Assembly: GCA_903871735.1 (NCBI GenBank)
Contig: CAIQHU010000185.1
Location: 1 to 64,000, forward strand
Direction of reading: 5' to 3'
Source: an uncultured beta proteobacterium
GTDB taxonomy: Bacteria; Pseudomonadota; Gammaproteobacteria; Burkholderiales; Burkholderiaceae
Length of the DNA stretch: 64,000 nt
In this document: positions 46,241 to 55,341 of the stretch, in pieces
Layout of the letters: each line of letters starts with the position of its first letter
How positions within the stretch are numbered: the stretch's first letter is position 1
Notes under the pieces: model-generated
Database searches by the model: none
The model's input: only the letters and a program-made list of their open reading frames with translations
What the model was told of the DNA's origin: nothing
Position numbers and translations under genes: made by a program

Positions 46241-48424
46241 ATGCCCCAACTTTTAGATAAAACCATCAAAATTCTTCAAATGAAGCATATTCGGGGGCCG
46301 AACATGTGGTGTTGGGTCGAAGTTGTAGAGGCTTGGATAGATATTGGTGATTTAGAAGACTATCCTTCAGATCAGATTCCCGGCTTTTATGGTCGGCTCG
46401 TGCAGGCGATGCCTTCCTTAATTGAACATCGTTGCAGTTATGAGGAGCGTGGTGGATTTTTGAAGCGGGTGGAAGAGGGAACTTGGCCAGTTCACATCAT
46501 GGAACACCTGACACTTGAGTTACAGGGCTTAGCCGGTTTTGAAGGAGGTTTTGGTCGGGCGCGGGAAACAAATGATCGAGGAATTTATAAGTTGATTGTG
46601 GCATCACCGCATGTGCAGGTAACGCAACAAGCGATCGAAGATGCCAAAGGGTTGTTACTAGCGCTCATACAGGATCAGCCTTTTGATTTAAAGCCAGTCA
46701 TAGATAACTTGCGAGAAATGATTGATGACTTATGTTTAGGGCCTAGTACGAGTTGTATTGTGCAGGCGGGCCATCAACAATCGATTCCGATGATTCGTTT
46801 ATCTAAGGGTAACTTGGTGCAATTGGGTTATGGCGCTCGTCAAAAACGGATCTGGACTGCAGAAACATCACAAACTAGCGCCATTGCTGAGACTATTTCA
46901 CGGGATAAGGACTTAACAAAAACGCTCTTAGCCTCGGTTGGACTTCCTGTACCTGAAGGACAGTTAGTTGAGAGTGGGTTGCAGGCCTGGGAAGTTGCTC
47001 ATGAAATCGGTTTACCAGTTGTGGTCAAGCCGCAAGATGGCAATCATGGTCGCGGAGTGTTTACAAACTTACAATTCCAAGATGAAATTTTAGCGGCCTA
47101 CGAAATCGCTAAAAATGAAGGAAGTGGCGTTCTAGTTGAAAAGTTTATTTTAGGAGACGAGCACCGTTTGTTAGTAGTTGGCGATCACTTAGTAGCAGCT
47201 GCGAAGGGTGAGGCTTGCCGAGTAAAGGGTGACGGCCAACATACTATTTTAGAATTAATTGAGATTCAAATTAACTCTGACCCACGACGAGGAACTTCAG
47301 AGGATCACCCATTAAATCCTGTTCGGATTGATTCAATTGCTTTACTAGAATTGAAGGGGCAAGGGTTTGAGCCAACCAGTATTCCGGCGTTCAATCATGA
47401 AGTTTTAATTCAGCGTAATGGTAATGTGGCTTTTGATGTAACAGACTTAGTGCATCCTTCGGTTGCTAAGCGGGTTGTCTTGGCTGCAAAAGTAGTTGGG
47501 TTAGACATTGCGGGCGTTGATTTGGTTGCAATGGATATATCTAGACCGCTAGAGGAGCAGGGTGCTGCGATTGTTGAAGTCAATGCTGGCCCTGGTTTAT
47601 TAATGCATTTAAAGCCAGCTAAGGGTAAACCTAGAAAAGTTGGTGAAGCGATCATTCGACATTTATTTCCGCAAGAAGACAATGGGCGTATTCCTATTAT
47701 CGGGGTCAGTGGTAGTCGCGGAGCCGATGACGTTGCACAGATCTGCGCTTACTTTTTTAACCTGGCCAACCACTATGTTGGACTATCCTGTAAAAGGGGC
47801 TTATTTTTAAATCAAAGAATGGTGGAGGCCTCAAGAACCTCAGAATGGGATATTGGTAAACGTATTTTATTAAGTCCAATGGTGAGTGCTGCAGTCGTAG
47901 AAACCACTGGAAAAAGTATTATCAATGAGGGTTTGTCATATGACTTATGTCAGATTGGCATTGTTACGAATGTTGATCAGACCATTTTATTTCCTGAGGA
48001 CTCGATCACTGAGGTCCGTCAACTTTTTTCTGTCTATAGGTCGCAGGTAGATGTTTTGCTGCCAGGGCTTGGGATTGCGATTCTCAACGGTGAGGATGAA
48101 TTAGTCGTAGAGATGGCCGAGATCAACCCGGGTGCAGAAACGATTTTTTATGGGCTAGAGTTGTCTAGTCCATTCGTCATAGAGCATATTCAAAAAAATG
48201 GCAAGTCGGTTCAGGTCAAGGATAACAGCATCCTTTTGATGCAAGGTTCACAGGAGTTGGGCCGATTTGATCTGCAAAATTCAATGTATTTAAAAGACCA
48301 GCAAAATACGAATCGCTTATTGAATCTGATGGCTGGGGTGGGAGCTGCTTGGGCATCGCATTTGCCGATGTCGACAATTGAGGTTGGGGTGAATTCGTTT
48401 GCCCAAGAAGAGATGGAGGCTTAA
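46241..48424 (+). CDS. CphA' cyanophycin-synthetase-like protein with degenerate Mur-ligase half
   Basis: A 727-residue homologue of cyanophycin synthetase. The N-terminal domain (IRGPNMW, like the RGPNLW of CphA) and the ATP-grasp domain look intact, e.g. GLPVVVKPQDGNHGRGV and DIAGVDLVAMD with EVNAGPGLLMHL. In the Mur-ligase-like C-terminal half the P-loop is replaced: GSRGADD at 491-497 where CphA has GTNGKTT, so the Lys is Ala495. A TTG at 46205 also lies in frame; ATG 46241 gives a better N-terminus. The next gene, cphA, starts on the base after its stop, so the two are made together. It may be a partner or regulator of CphA, or a specialised ligase. Confidence 0.88.
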   Translation: MPQLLDKTIKILQMKHIRGPNMWCWVEVVEAWIDIGDLEDYPSDQIPGFYGRLVQAMPSLIEHRCSYEERGGFLKRVEEGTWPVHIMEHLTLELQGLAGFEGGFGRARETNDRGIYKLIVASPHVQVTQQAIEDAKGLLLALIQDQPFDLKPVIDNLREMIDDLCLGPSTSCIVQAGHQQSIPMIRLSKGNLVQLGYGARQKRIWTAETSQTSAIAETISRDKDLTKTLLASVGLPVPEGQLVESGLQAWEVAHEIGLPVVVKPQDGNHGRGVFTNLQFQDEILAAYEIAKNEGSGVLVEKFILGDEHRLLVVGDHLVAAAKGEACRVKGDGQHTILELIEIQINSDPRRGTSEDHPLNPVRIDSIALLELKGQGFEPTSIPAFNHEVLIQRNGNVAFDVTDLVHPSVAKRVVLAAKVVGLDIAGVDLVAMDISRPLEEQGAAIVEVNAGPGLLMHLKPAKGKPRKVGEAIIRHLFPQEDNGRIPIIGVSGSRGADDVAQICAYFFNLANHYVGLSCKRGLFLNQRMVEASRTSEWDIGKRILLSPMVSAAVVETTGKSIINEGLSYDLCQIGIVTNVDQTILFPEDSITEVRQLFSVYRSQVDVLLPGLGIAILNGEDELVVEMAEINPGAETIFYGLELSSPFVIEHIQKNGKSVQVKDNSILLMQGSQELGRFDLQNSMYLKDQQNTNRLLNLMAGVGAAWASHLPMSTIEVGVNSFAQEEMEA

Positions 48425-50995
48425 TTGGAAGCAAGACGAATACGCGCTTTGCGCGGCCCGAACTTGTGGAGTCGGCACACTGCGATTGAGGCAATTATTT
48501 TTTGTACGCAAAAAGAATATAGCATTGAGGGGATCGAGAATTTTGAGACACGTTTACGGGCACTATTTCCTCAACTTCGTTTAATGCGAGTTGGTAGTTA
48601 TAACGAGTTAATCTCTATCGCGCATGTGTTGGAGCATGTCGTTTTGGGTTTACAGGCGCAAGCTGGGTGCCCGGTGACGTTTAGTCGGACGGTAAAAACG
48701 AATGAAGAGGGGATTTATCAAGTCATCGTTGAATATAGTGAGGAAGTTGTTGGTCGAAGAGCCTTTCATTTCGCAACCGAATTAATCACAGCGGCGTTGC
48801 AGGATAGATCTTTCGATTTAGAAAGTGCTCTCAAGGAGTTGGTCAATATCGATGAAGAAGTTCGTTTGGGTCCCAGCACGGGTTCTATTGTGCAAGCCGC
48901 TGTCGAAAAAAATATTCCGTATCGCCGATTAACCCAAGGAAGTATGGTGCAGTTTGGGTGGGGTAGTAAACAAAAACGGATACAGGCAGCTGAAACCAGT
49001 GATACTAGCGCTATTGCAGAATCAATTGCACAAGATAAAGAATTAACCAAAGAATTACTGCATGCGGCTGGTGTATCTGTGCCCATGGGGCAGGTTGTTG
49101 ATAATCCTGACGATGCTTGGAAGGTTGCGCAAAGCCTTGGGAAATCGGTCGTTGTAAAGCCTAAGGATGGTAATCAAGGTAAAGGAGTAGCTGTCAATGT
49201 TCATTTAGAAGAGCAAGTCAGGATGGCTTTTAGTGTGGCCCAACAATATGGCTCTAAAGTAATTGTTGAAAGATATATGCCAGGGCAAGATTTTCGACTA
49301 TTAGTCGTTGGCGATGCTTTAGTTGCGGCTGCTAGGAGAGATCCCCCGCAGGTGATTGGTGATGGGGTACATTCTATCAAGGACTTAGTCGATCAAATCA
49401 ATTTAGATCCTTTACGGGGTGATGGGCATGCCACGGCACTGACCAAAATTCGGCTTGATGAAATAGCGCTAGCGACTTTAGTAAAACAGAATTTGACTAT
49501 TGACTCGATTCCAATTCAAGGTGCGCGGGTAGTCCTTCGCAATAATGCGAATCTCAGCACAGGTGGTAGTGCAACTGATGTGACAGAAGATGTGCACCCC
49601 GATCTAGCTGCTAGTGCAGTAACAGCTGCCAAGATGGTTGGTTTAGATATTTGTGGTGTGGACGTCGTCTGCGAAGATATTTATAGACCTTTTGAGGATC
49701 AAGGTGGCGGGGTGGTAGAAGTTAATGCAGCCCCTGGCTTAAGAATGCACTTAAATCCATCGTATGGGAAAACTAGGCCGGTAGGAGATGCGATTATTTC
49801 TTTGATGTTTCCGAATTCTGATAACGGTAGGATACCTGTCGTTACCGTTTCCGGTACAAATGGCAAAACGACCACAGTGCGGTTAATTGCCCATCTTTTA
49901 CAAGCGCATGGTCATCGGGTCGGAATGACAACTACAGATGGTATTTATATTGAAAATGAGCGGATCGATAGTGGGGATTGTAGCGGACCTAAAAGTGCTC
50001 GCAACGTATTAATGCATCCTGAGGTAGATGCGGCAGTTTTTGAAACCGCCCGTGGGGGTATTTTGCGTGAGGGTTTAGGTTTTGATTTCTGTGATGTAGC
50101 GGTGATTACCAATATTGGTGAAGGTGATCATTTAGGGATGTCTTATATTGAGACGGTGGAGGAATTAGCACAAGTCAAAAGTGTAATCGTGCGTAATGTT
50201 TCCCCTACTGGGGTAGCGGTTTTAAATGCAACAGATCCGATTGTTGCGAAGATGGCTAAAGCTTGTAAAGGAGAAGTTGTTTTCTTCGGAGTACATGCAA
50301 ATCACCCTGTGATTTCTGCACACCGCGCCCAGGGTAAGCGAGCGATATTTAAAGATGGCGATCATTTAGTGGTCGCTATTGGGAGTGTGGTGGTGCACCG
50401 CATTCCATTACAAGAAGTTCCGATCACGCAGGCCGGTCAGATTGGATTTCAGGTCGAAAATGTTATGAGTTCGGTTGCTGCCGCATGGTCTTTGGGGGTT
50501 GCTTGGCAAGCGATCGATCTGGCTTTAAAAGATTTTGTCTGTGATGGGCAAAATGCGCCGGGCAGATTTAATCTATTCAAACATCGAGGTGCGACTGTGA
50601 TTGCTGATTATGGGCATAATCCAGATGCCATACGGGCCTTAGTCCAAGCGACGAATTGCATGCCAGCAAAACGTCGGCATGTGGTTATCAGTGGCGCTGG
50701 TGATCGACGAGACGAAGATATTCGAAAGCAAACAAAGATTTTAGGAGAGGCCTTTGATTCGGTCATTCTTTATCAAGATCAATGTCAACGCGGCCGGGCA
50801 GATGGAGAAGTCATTGCACTTTTAAAACAAGGCTTAGAAGGCACGACAAAAGTTCGAGAGGTGCAAGAAATTCGCGGTGAGTTTTTAGCTATTGATACAG
50901 CTTTAGATCAACTGCAAGCCGATGATTTATGTTTGATTTTAATTGACCAGGTAGAGCAGTCTTTAGATTATTTAAATAAAGTGACCCAGCCCTGA
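48425..50995 (+). CDS. cphA: Cyanophycin synthetase CphA
   Basis: CphA builds multi-L-arginyl-poly-L-aspartate, a nitrogen store, with an ATP-grasp domain adding Asp and a Mur-ligase-like domain adding Arg. The 856-residue protein begins RIRALRGPNLWS, has ATP-grasp KPKDGNQGKGVAV and EVNAAPGLRMHL, and an intact P-loop GTNGKTTT (Gly477, Lys481) plus GHNPDAIRAL in the C-terminal domain. It starts with TTG directly after the CphA' stop. No cyanophycinase or isoaspartyl dipeptidase is in the window. Confidence 0.95.
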   Translation: MEARRIRALRGPNLWSRHTAIEAIIFCTQKEYSIEGIENFETRLRALFPQLRLMRVGSYNELISIAHVLEHVVLGLQAQAGCPVTFSRTVKTNEEGIYQVIVEYSEEVVGRRAFHFATELITAALQDRSFDLESALKELVNIDEEVRLGPSTGSIVQAAVEKNIPYRRLTQGSMVQFGWGSKQKRIQAAETSDTSAIAESIAQDKELTKELLHAAGVSVPMGQVVDNPDDAWKVAQSLGKSVVVKPKDGNQGKGVAVNVHLEEQVRMAFSVAQQYGSKVIVERYMPGQDFRLLVVGDALVAAARRDPPQVIGDGVHSIKDLVDQINLDPLRGDGHATALTKIRLDEIALATLVKQNLTIDSIPIQGARVVLRNNANLSTGGSATDVTEDVHPDLAASAVTAAKMVGLDICGVDVVCEDIYRPFEDQGGGVVEVNAAPGLRMHLNPSYGKTRPVGDAIISLMFPNSDNGRIPVVTVSGTNGKTTTVRLIAHLLQAHGHRVGMTTTDGIYIENERIDSGDCSGPKSARNVLMHPEVDAAVFETARGGILREGLGFDFCDVAVITNIGEGDHLGMSYIETVEELAQVKSVIVRNVSPTGVAVLNATDPIVAKMAKACKGEVVFFGVHANHPVISAHRAQGKRAIFKDGDHLVVAIGSVVVHRIPLQEVPITQAGQIGFQVENVMSSVAAAWSLGVAWQAIDLALKDFVCDGQNAPGRFNLFKHRGATVIADYGHNPDAIRALVQATNCMPAKRRHVVISGAGDRRDEDIRKQTKILGEAFDSVILYQDQCQRGRADGEVIALLKQGLEGTTKVREVQEIRGEFLAIDTALDQLQADDLCLILIDQVEQSLDYLNKVTQP

Positions 50996-51022
50996 TCATT
51001 TAATGGATTACATGTTTGTAGG

Positions 51023-51050
51023 AAACTTCTGATTATTCTGTAGGAAGTTT
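51023..51050 (+). terminator. Possible weak terminator after cphA
   Basis: AAACTTC (51023-51029) and GAAGTTT (51044-51050) can pair around a 14-base loop about 30 bp after the cphA stop. A short GAGACTTTT follows. Stem is AT-rich and loop long, so confidence is low. Confidence 0.3.
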
Positions 51051-51139
51051 GAGACTTTTAAAAATAAGCGTATTGATTTACAAGTAATTTAATTCCCCTT
51101 ATCTTTTTTTTTCGATAAAACTAGCATTTTTGGTATTTC

Positions 51140-51170
51140 ATGGGGCTATTCAACATCCCCATACTTTTTT
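51140..51170 (+). terminator. Hairpin plus T6 upstream of the amino-acid permease
   Basis: ATGGGG (51140-51145) pairs with CCCCAT (51157-51162) and is followed by ACTTTTTT. It has the form of an intrinsic terminator, 40 bp before the permease start, and may end cphA transcripts or attenuate permease transcription. Confidence 0.5.
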
Positions 51171-51172
51171 AG

Positions 51173-51205
51173 ACTCCTATAGTCAATCCTGACTAATATA
51201 GGAGT
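51173..51205 (+). promoter_or_regulatory. Hairpin that pairs with the ribosome-binding site of the permease gene
   Basis: ACTCCTATA (51173-51181) is a perfect 9-base complement to TATAGGAGT (51197-51205), which contains the GGAG ribosome site of the GTG at 51211. The loop can extend by GTCA/TGAC (51182-51185 and 51190-51193), leaving a 4-base loop and a 3-base bulge. When folded, the ribosome site would be hidden. This suggests translational control (metabolite, temperature or RNA-dependent) of the permease-ald operon. Confidence 0.55.
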
Positions 51206-51210
51206 AATCA

Positions 51211-52635
51211 GTGGAAACACATCAACTAGAAACCGGCGATCAAGCAAATTGTTCGACCTCAGAGCCACATGCATTAAAGAGACATTTAAAAGCTAGGCAT
51301 ATTCGTTTAATGGCATTAGGCTCGACAATCGGTGTGGGCTTATTTTTAGGTTCTGGCACCGCTATTGCGCAAGCTGGACCATCCATTCTCTTAGGCTATT
51401 TAATCGCCGGTTTAATGGCTTTTATCGTTTTAAGGGCTCTTGGCGAGATGGCTGTTCATAACCCAGTTGCTGGTTCTTTTGCTCAGTATGCGCATAGTTA
51501 TATTAGCCCGTTAGCTGGTTATTTAGTTGGTTGGGGCTATTGGTTTTATTGGGTGATTGTTGGGGTAGCAGAAGTCACTGCGGTTGGAATTTACATGAGT
51601 ATGTGGTTTCCAGATATACCTCAGTGGCTTTGGGCAATTAGTTCGTTGCTCTTTATGGGTGGCTTAAATTTTATTGCAGTACGATTATTTGGAGAGTTTG
51701 AATTTTGGTTTGCCTTAATTAAAGTGGTCGCAATCGTTGTCATGATTGGGATTGGATTGGCAGTCATATTTTTGGGACTTTCTAATGGTGGGGTACCCCT
51801 TGGAATCGCTAATTTATGGCAACATGGTGGATTTTTTCCAACGGGGATTTCAGGTTTTTTATTATCGATACAAATGGCTGTTTTTGCCTATGTTGGTATT
51901 GAGATGATTGGTTTATCTGCTGGCGAGACAGAAAATCCCGAAAAAACGATTCCTATTGCAATTGACTCTCTGATCGTGCGCATCTTAGTGTTTTATGGTG
52001 GTGCTTTATTTGTGATTCTATCGATCTATCCTTGGAATGAGGTCAGTGGTCAAGGTAGTCCATTTGTTGCTATGTTTGAAAGAATAGGATTACGAGAAGC
52101 TGCGGGGATTGTGAATTTTGTCGTCATTACTGCGGCCCTATCCTCTTGCAATGCCGGAATATTTAGTGGTGGTCGATTGTTATATGGTCTATCTTTAAAC
52201 GGTTATGCGCCATTACGAATGAAAAAATTATCGGCAGCAGGAGTTCCAATCTTAGCCATATTGGCAACAGTTAGTACAGCAATTTTGGGGGCATTCTTAA
52301 ACTATTTTGTACCTGAAAAGGCTTTTATTTGGGTGACATCAGCCGTCACATTTATTGGCTTATTAGTGTGGGTAGCTATATTAGTAACTCAGTTGAAATT
52401 TAGAAAAAAACTCAGCAGTTATCAAATCGCTCAATTAACTTACAAAAGCTGTGGATTTCCGTATGCCTCTTATCTAGGCTTAGGTTTTATTGCCGCAGTA
52501 TTTGTCATGATGTGTTTTTCACCAGAGACGAGGGTTGGTATATACGTTGGAATTCCAATTTTATTACTATTAATTTCAGTTTTTTATTTGTTTAGATTAA
52601 ATCGTATTCAACATTCACAACAGGAGCAAGCATGA
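51211..52635 (+). CDS. APC-family amino-acid permease (D-alanine/D-serine/glycine or alanine type)
   Basis: A 474-residue, 12-helix amino-acid:proton symporter of the AAT family. Family motifs: LKARHIRLMALGSTIGVGLFLGSG near residue 27, GEMAVHNPVAGSFAQYA, and FAYVGIEMIGLSAGETENPEK. It resembles CycA and GABA/proline permeases. The alanine dehydrogenase gene overlaps its stop by 4 bp, so alanine (L or D) or glycine is a reasonable substrate. Start is GTG with TAGGAG six bases upstream, which lies in the hairpin described at 51173. Confidence 0.88.
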   Translation: METHQLETGDQANCSTSEPHALKRHLKARHIRLMALGSTIGVGLFLGSGTAIAQAGPSILLGYLIAGLMAFIVLRALGEMAVHNPVAGSFAQYAHSYISPLAGYLVGWGYWFYWVIVGVAEVTAVGIYMSMWFPDIPQWLWAISSLLFMGGLNFIAVRLFGEFEFWFALIKVVAIVVMIGIGLAVIFLGLSNGGVPLGIANLWQHGGFFPTGISGFLLSIQMAVFAYVGIEMIGLSAGETENPEKTIPIAIDSLIVRILVFYGGALFVILSIYPWNEVSGQGSPFVAMFERIGLREAAGIVNFVVITAALSSCNAGIFSGGRLLYGLSLNGYAPLRMKKLSAAGVPILAILATVSTAILGAFLNYFVPEKAFIWVTSAVTFIGLLVWVAILVTQLKFRKKLSSYQIAQLTYKSCGFPYASYLGLGFIAAVFVMMCFSPETRVGIYVGIPILLLLISVFYLFRLNRIQHSQQEQA

Positions 52636-53747
52636 TTATTGGAATTCCAAAGGAAATTAAAAACCAAGAGTATCGAGTTGGTTTAACACCAAGTCAGGTT
52701 AAAAATTTAGTCGGTTCAGGACATCAAGTTTTAGTCGAGAAAACTGCAGGTAATGGGGTTGGATTTGATGATGATAGTTATCAAATTGCTGGGGCAGTCA
52801 TCATTGAAGCGCCAAACGAGATTTTTAAAGAGGCACAAATGATCGTTAAAGTGAAAGAACCGCAAAATAGTGAGCTAGCGATGCTACAGCCAGAACAAAT
52901 CTTATTTACCTACCTACATTTAGCCCCAAATATTGAGCAGACAAATAATTTATTAGCGACAGGAGTTACTGCTATTGCTTATGAGACAGTCTCCCTAGTG
53001 AATGGTTGTTTACCCCTATTAGCGCCAATGAGTGAAGTGGCTGGTCGGATGTCGATTCAAGCTGCAGCGCATCATTTGGAAAAAAGACAATATGGTAAGG
53101 GTATTCTCATGGCTGGAATACCTGGTGTTGATAGGGCTCAGGTACTTATTTTAGGAGCTGGTATTGTCGGTAAAAATGCACTTCAAATGGCAATTGGAAT
53201 GGGCGCACAAGTCACTATTGTTGACAAAAATATGGATCGCTTACGAGACCTAGATTTAATTTATGGTAACCGCATACAAACTGCATATGCTGACCAGGCG
53301 GCTATTGAGCGTTTATTTCCTCAAGTAGACGTGGTGATTGGCGGAGTATTGATTCCTGGAGGAACGGCGCCACAACTATTAAAGCGTGAGCACTTAGGGG
53401 TCATGCAAGATGGGGTGGTGATTGTCGATGTGGCCATTGATCAAGGAGGATGTTTTGAAACATCCCATGCAACAACGCATGATGAACCCACATTTATAGT
53501 TGATGGAATTGTGCATTATTGTGTAGCAAATATGCCAGGAGCAGTTCCAAGAACATCAACACTTGGGTTAACTAATGCGACTTTTCCATACATCAGTTCC
53601 CTTGCCAATTTTGGGCTGCGGCAAGTAGTGCAGGGAAATGATGCATTACGAAGAGGGGTAACATCCTATCAAGGTCATTTAACCTGTAATGCTGTAGCCA
53701 AGTCGCAACATAGACAATGTATGGCTATAGAAGATTTAATTCATTAG
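52632..53747 (+). CDS. ald: Alanine dehydrogenase
   Basis: Ald oxidatively deaminates L-alanine to pyruvate and ammonium with NAD. The 371-residue protein has the family N-terminus IGIPKEIKNQEYRVGLTPSQV, the substrate/catalytic VKVKEPQ (Lys in this motif) and LFTYLHLAPN (His), and the Rossmann motif LGAGIVGKNALQMAIGMGAQV (about residues 173-193). It begins with ATG in an ATGA overlap with the permease gene, so uptake and catabolism are coupled. It overlaps the convergent acyltransferase gene by 4 bp at the 3' end. Confidence 0.95.
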   Translation: MIIGIPKEIKNQEYRVGLTPSQVKNLVGSGHQVLVEKTAGNGVGFDDDSYQIAGAVIIEAPNEIFKEAQMIVKVKEPQNSELAMLQPEQILFTYLHLAPNIEQTNNLLATGVTAIAYETVSLVNGCLPLLAPMSEVAGRMSIQAAAHHLEKRQYGKGILMAGIPGVDRAQVLILGAGIVGKNALQMAIGMGAQVTIVDKNMDRLRDLDLIYGNRIQTAYADQAAIERLFPQVDVVIGGVLIPGGTAPQLLKREHLGVMQDGVVIVDVAIDQGGCFETSHATTHDEPTFIVDGIVHYCVANMPGAVPRTSTLGLTNATFPYISSLANFGLRQVVQGNDALRRGVTSYQGHLTCNAVAKSQHRQCMAIEDLIH

Positions 53748-54820
53748 TTTTGTTGAAGTGGTTGGGTTGAAAAAATCTGTAGCCGACGCGATGGTAATTC
53801 AACCCAAATATAAAGTAGATGCGCGCAAGCCCAGCTTAAAAAACAGATACTTATTATCACAATAAGGGCATTTAGCGGGGTTTGTTCGAGCACTTGATTA
53901 AATAAAGTATTTCCGAGCAAGATCAATGAAAAATGAATGAGGAAAGCTCCATAGGACCTTTGGGAAAGCCAGACTATTACTTGTGTGATTCGTAAATATA
54001 AATTTTGATATTGCCGGTTACCCCAAAGGAGTAATACAAGAGCAACAAAAATACTTAATGCGTTCTTGATATTTGGGTTAAATAATGTCGTGATCAGAAT
54101 AGCTATATTCGCTACCGTAAAAAAAGTGAGTGCCAAATGTCGATGGTGATGATTTGACTCTTGACTAGCCCAAAATGCCAAAATCCCTAATCCATAGGGT
54201 ACTAAGAAATAAAAAAAGTAAACGTCGAATTGACTGTGTTGATTAAAGTAGGTTAAGGAAAAAATGATACAGACAAATAAAGCAGTAGCTCTAAAAATAA
54301 ATCGATTCAAGATTGTTAATAGTAAGGTTAAAAATACATACAATTGCCAGTCTATTGCCACATACCATGCACCTGCAAAAATAGATTCAACCTCAAAAAT
54401 CTGGTGTACCAAAAAGAGATGCGCCAAAAATTGAGTCCATGTTTCAGGATTGCCAATATATTCCTCACCTGAAAATATCCGAGCGATTTTGGCTGCGCCG
54501 ATAGTAAGAATTAATACGATGAGAAAGCTTGGCGTAAGTCTTAAATAGCGATTTGTAATCCTAACGCCAAAGCTATTCAACCTTTCATGGCTCTGAAAGC
54601 TTTTGCTTGATAGATACCCAGCAATCACTAAAAAGATCGGGACTGCATTTGCACCATAAAGATCAAACCAATTAGCAATCTGGTTTAGTGGGTATGTGAT
54701 CATCTCAGATAGGATCCCATATCGACTGAGGTGATGAAGGATGATTATTTGAGCAGCAAAAACTTTGAGAAAATCAATGGTCAATAACTGACGCTGTAAA
54801 GGAGTATGAGTTATTGACAC
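53744..54820 (-). CDS. Acyltransferase family 3 membrane protein
   Basis: A 358-residue polytopic protein (about 10 helices) of the acyltransferase 3/OafA-type family, which O-acetylates or acylates sugars on LPS, capsule or other cell-surface glycans. The family start is seen: TIDFLKVFAAQIIILHHL with the catalytic-type His, then FLVIAGYLSSKSF and AGAWYVAIDWQLYVF. No glycan genes lie near, so the acceptor is unknown. GC and codon use do not stand out. Confidence 0.82.
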   Translation of the reverse strand: MSITHTPLQRQLLTIDFLKVFAAQIIILHHLSRYGILSEMITYPLNQIANWFDLYGANAVPIFLVIAGYLSSKSFQSHERLNSFGVRITNRYLRLTPSFLIVLILTIGAAKIARIFSGEEYIGNPETWTQFLAHLFLVHQIFEVESIFAGAWYVAIDWQLYVFLTLLLTILNRFIFRATALFVCIIFSLTYFNQHSQFDVYFFYFLVPYGLGILAFWASQESNHHHRHLALTFFTVANIAILITTLFNPNIKNALSIFVALVLLLWGNRQYQNLYLRITQVIVWLSQRSYGAFLIHFSLILLGNTLFNQVLEQTPLNALIVIISICFLSWACAHLLYIWVELPSRRLQIFSTQPLQQN

Positions 54821-54851
54821 TTTTTTAATATGTTTTAGTCAATGAAAGTCT

Positions 54852-55229
54852 TTAGATACCCATTTCTTTAAACACCTCTTTAGCAATTTTGAAGCTATCC
54901 AGCGAGGCAGGCACTCCACAATAAACGGCGGCTTGTAAAAAGACTTCCTTGATTTCATCTTTAGTAAGGCCATTATTAATTGCGCCTCGGACATGTAATT
55001 TGACCTCATTGGGTCGATTCAGGGCAGTCAGCATTGCCAAATTCAAAAAACTCCGGGTTTTACGATCCAGTCCAGGACGGCCCCAGATTTCTCCCCAGCA
55101 ATTTGCGGTAACAAACTCTTGCAAATCCTGCGTAAAGTCATCTGCATTGTTGATAGAAGCATCGACGTATTCTGATCCTAAAACTTCACGACGGATTTTA
55201 AGACCTTTATCAAAGTTTGCGCTACTCAT
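54852..55229 (-). CDS. Carboxymuconolactone decarboxylase family protein
   Basis: A 125-residue AhpD-like protein of the CMD family (PcaC type). Signature residues: RREVLGSEYVDAS at the start, WGEIWGRPGLDRKTRSFLNLAMLTALNRPNEVKLHVRGAINNGLTKDEIKEVFLQAAVYCGVPA (about residues 45-108, with the conserved His and Cys). This is the 4-carboxymuconolactone decarboxylase class, but no other protocatechuate-pathway gene is nearby, so function in aromatic catabolism is unproven. Ribosome site AAGGAG precedes it. The divergent gene is a Bug protein. Confidence 0.85.
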   Translation of the reverse strand: MSSANFDKGLKIRREVLGSEYVDASINNADDFTQDLQEFVTANCWGEIWGRPGLDRKTRSFLNLAMLTALNRPNEVKLHVRGAINNGLTKDEIKEVFLQAAVYCGVPASLDSFKIAKEVFKEMGI

Positions 55230-55341
55230 ATTGAATCTCCTTAGGTTATCTATTAATAATCATTTATTCTAACTCTCTTCTAAAAATTGTCTGGTAAGTT
55301 GTGATAAATTCGAGAGAAGAAAACATCATTAGGAGGCGTAA

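Noticed and set aside
50996-51210. Glycine riboswitch before the amino-acid permease
   Set aside because: I could not find the conserved glycine aptamer core; only the hairpins reported are supported.
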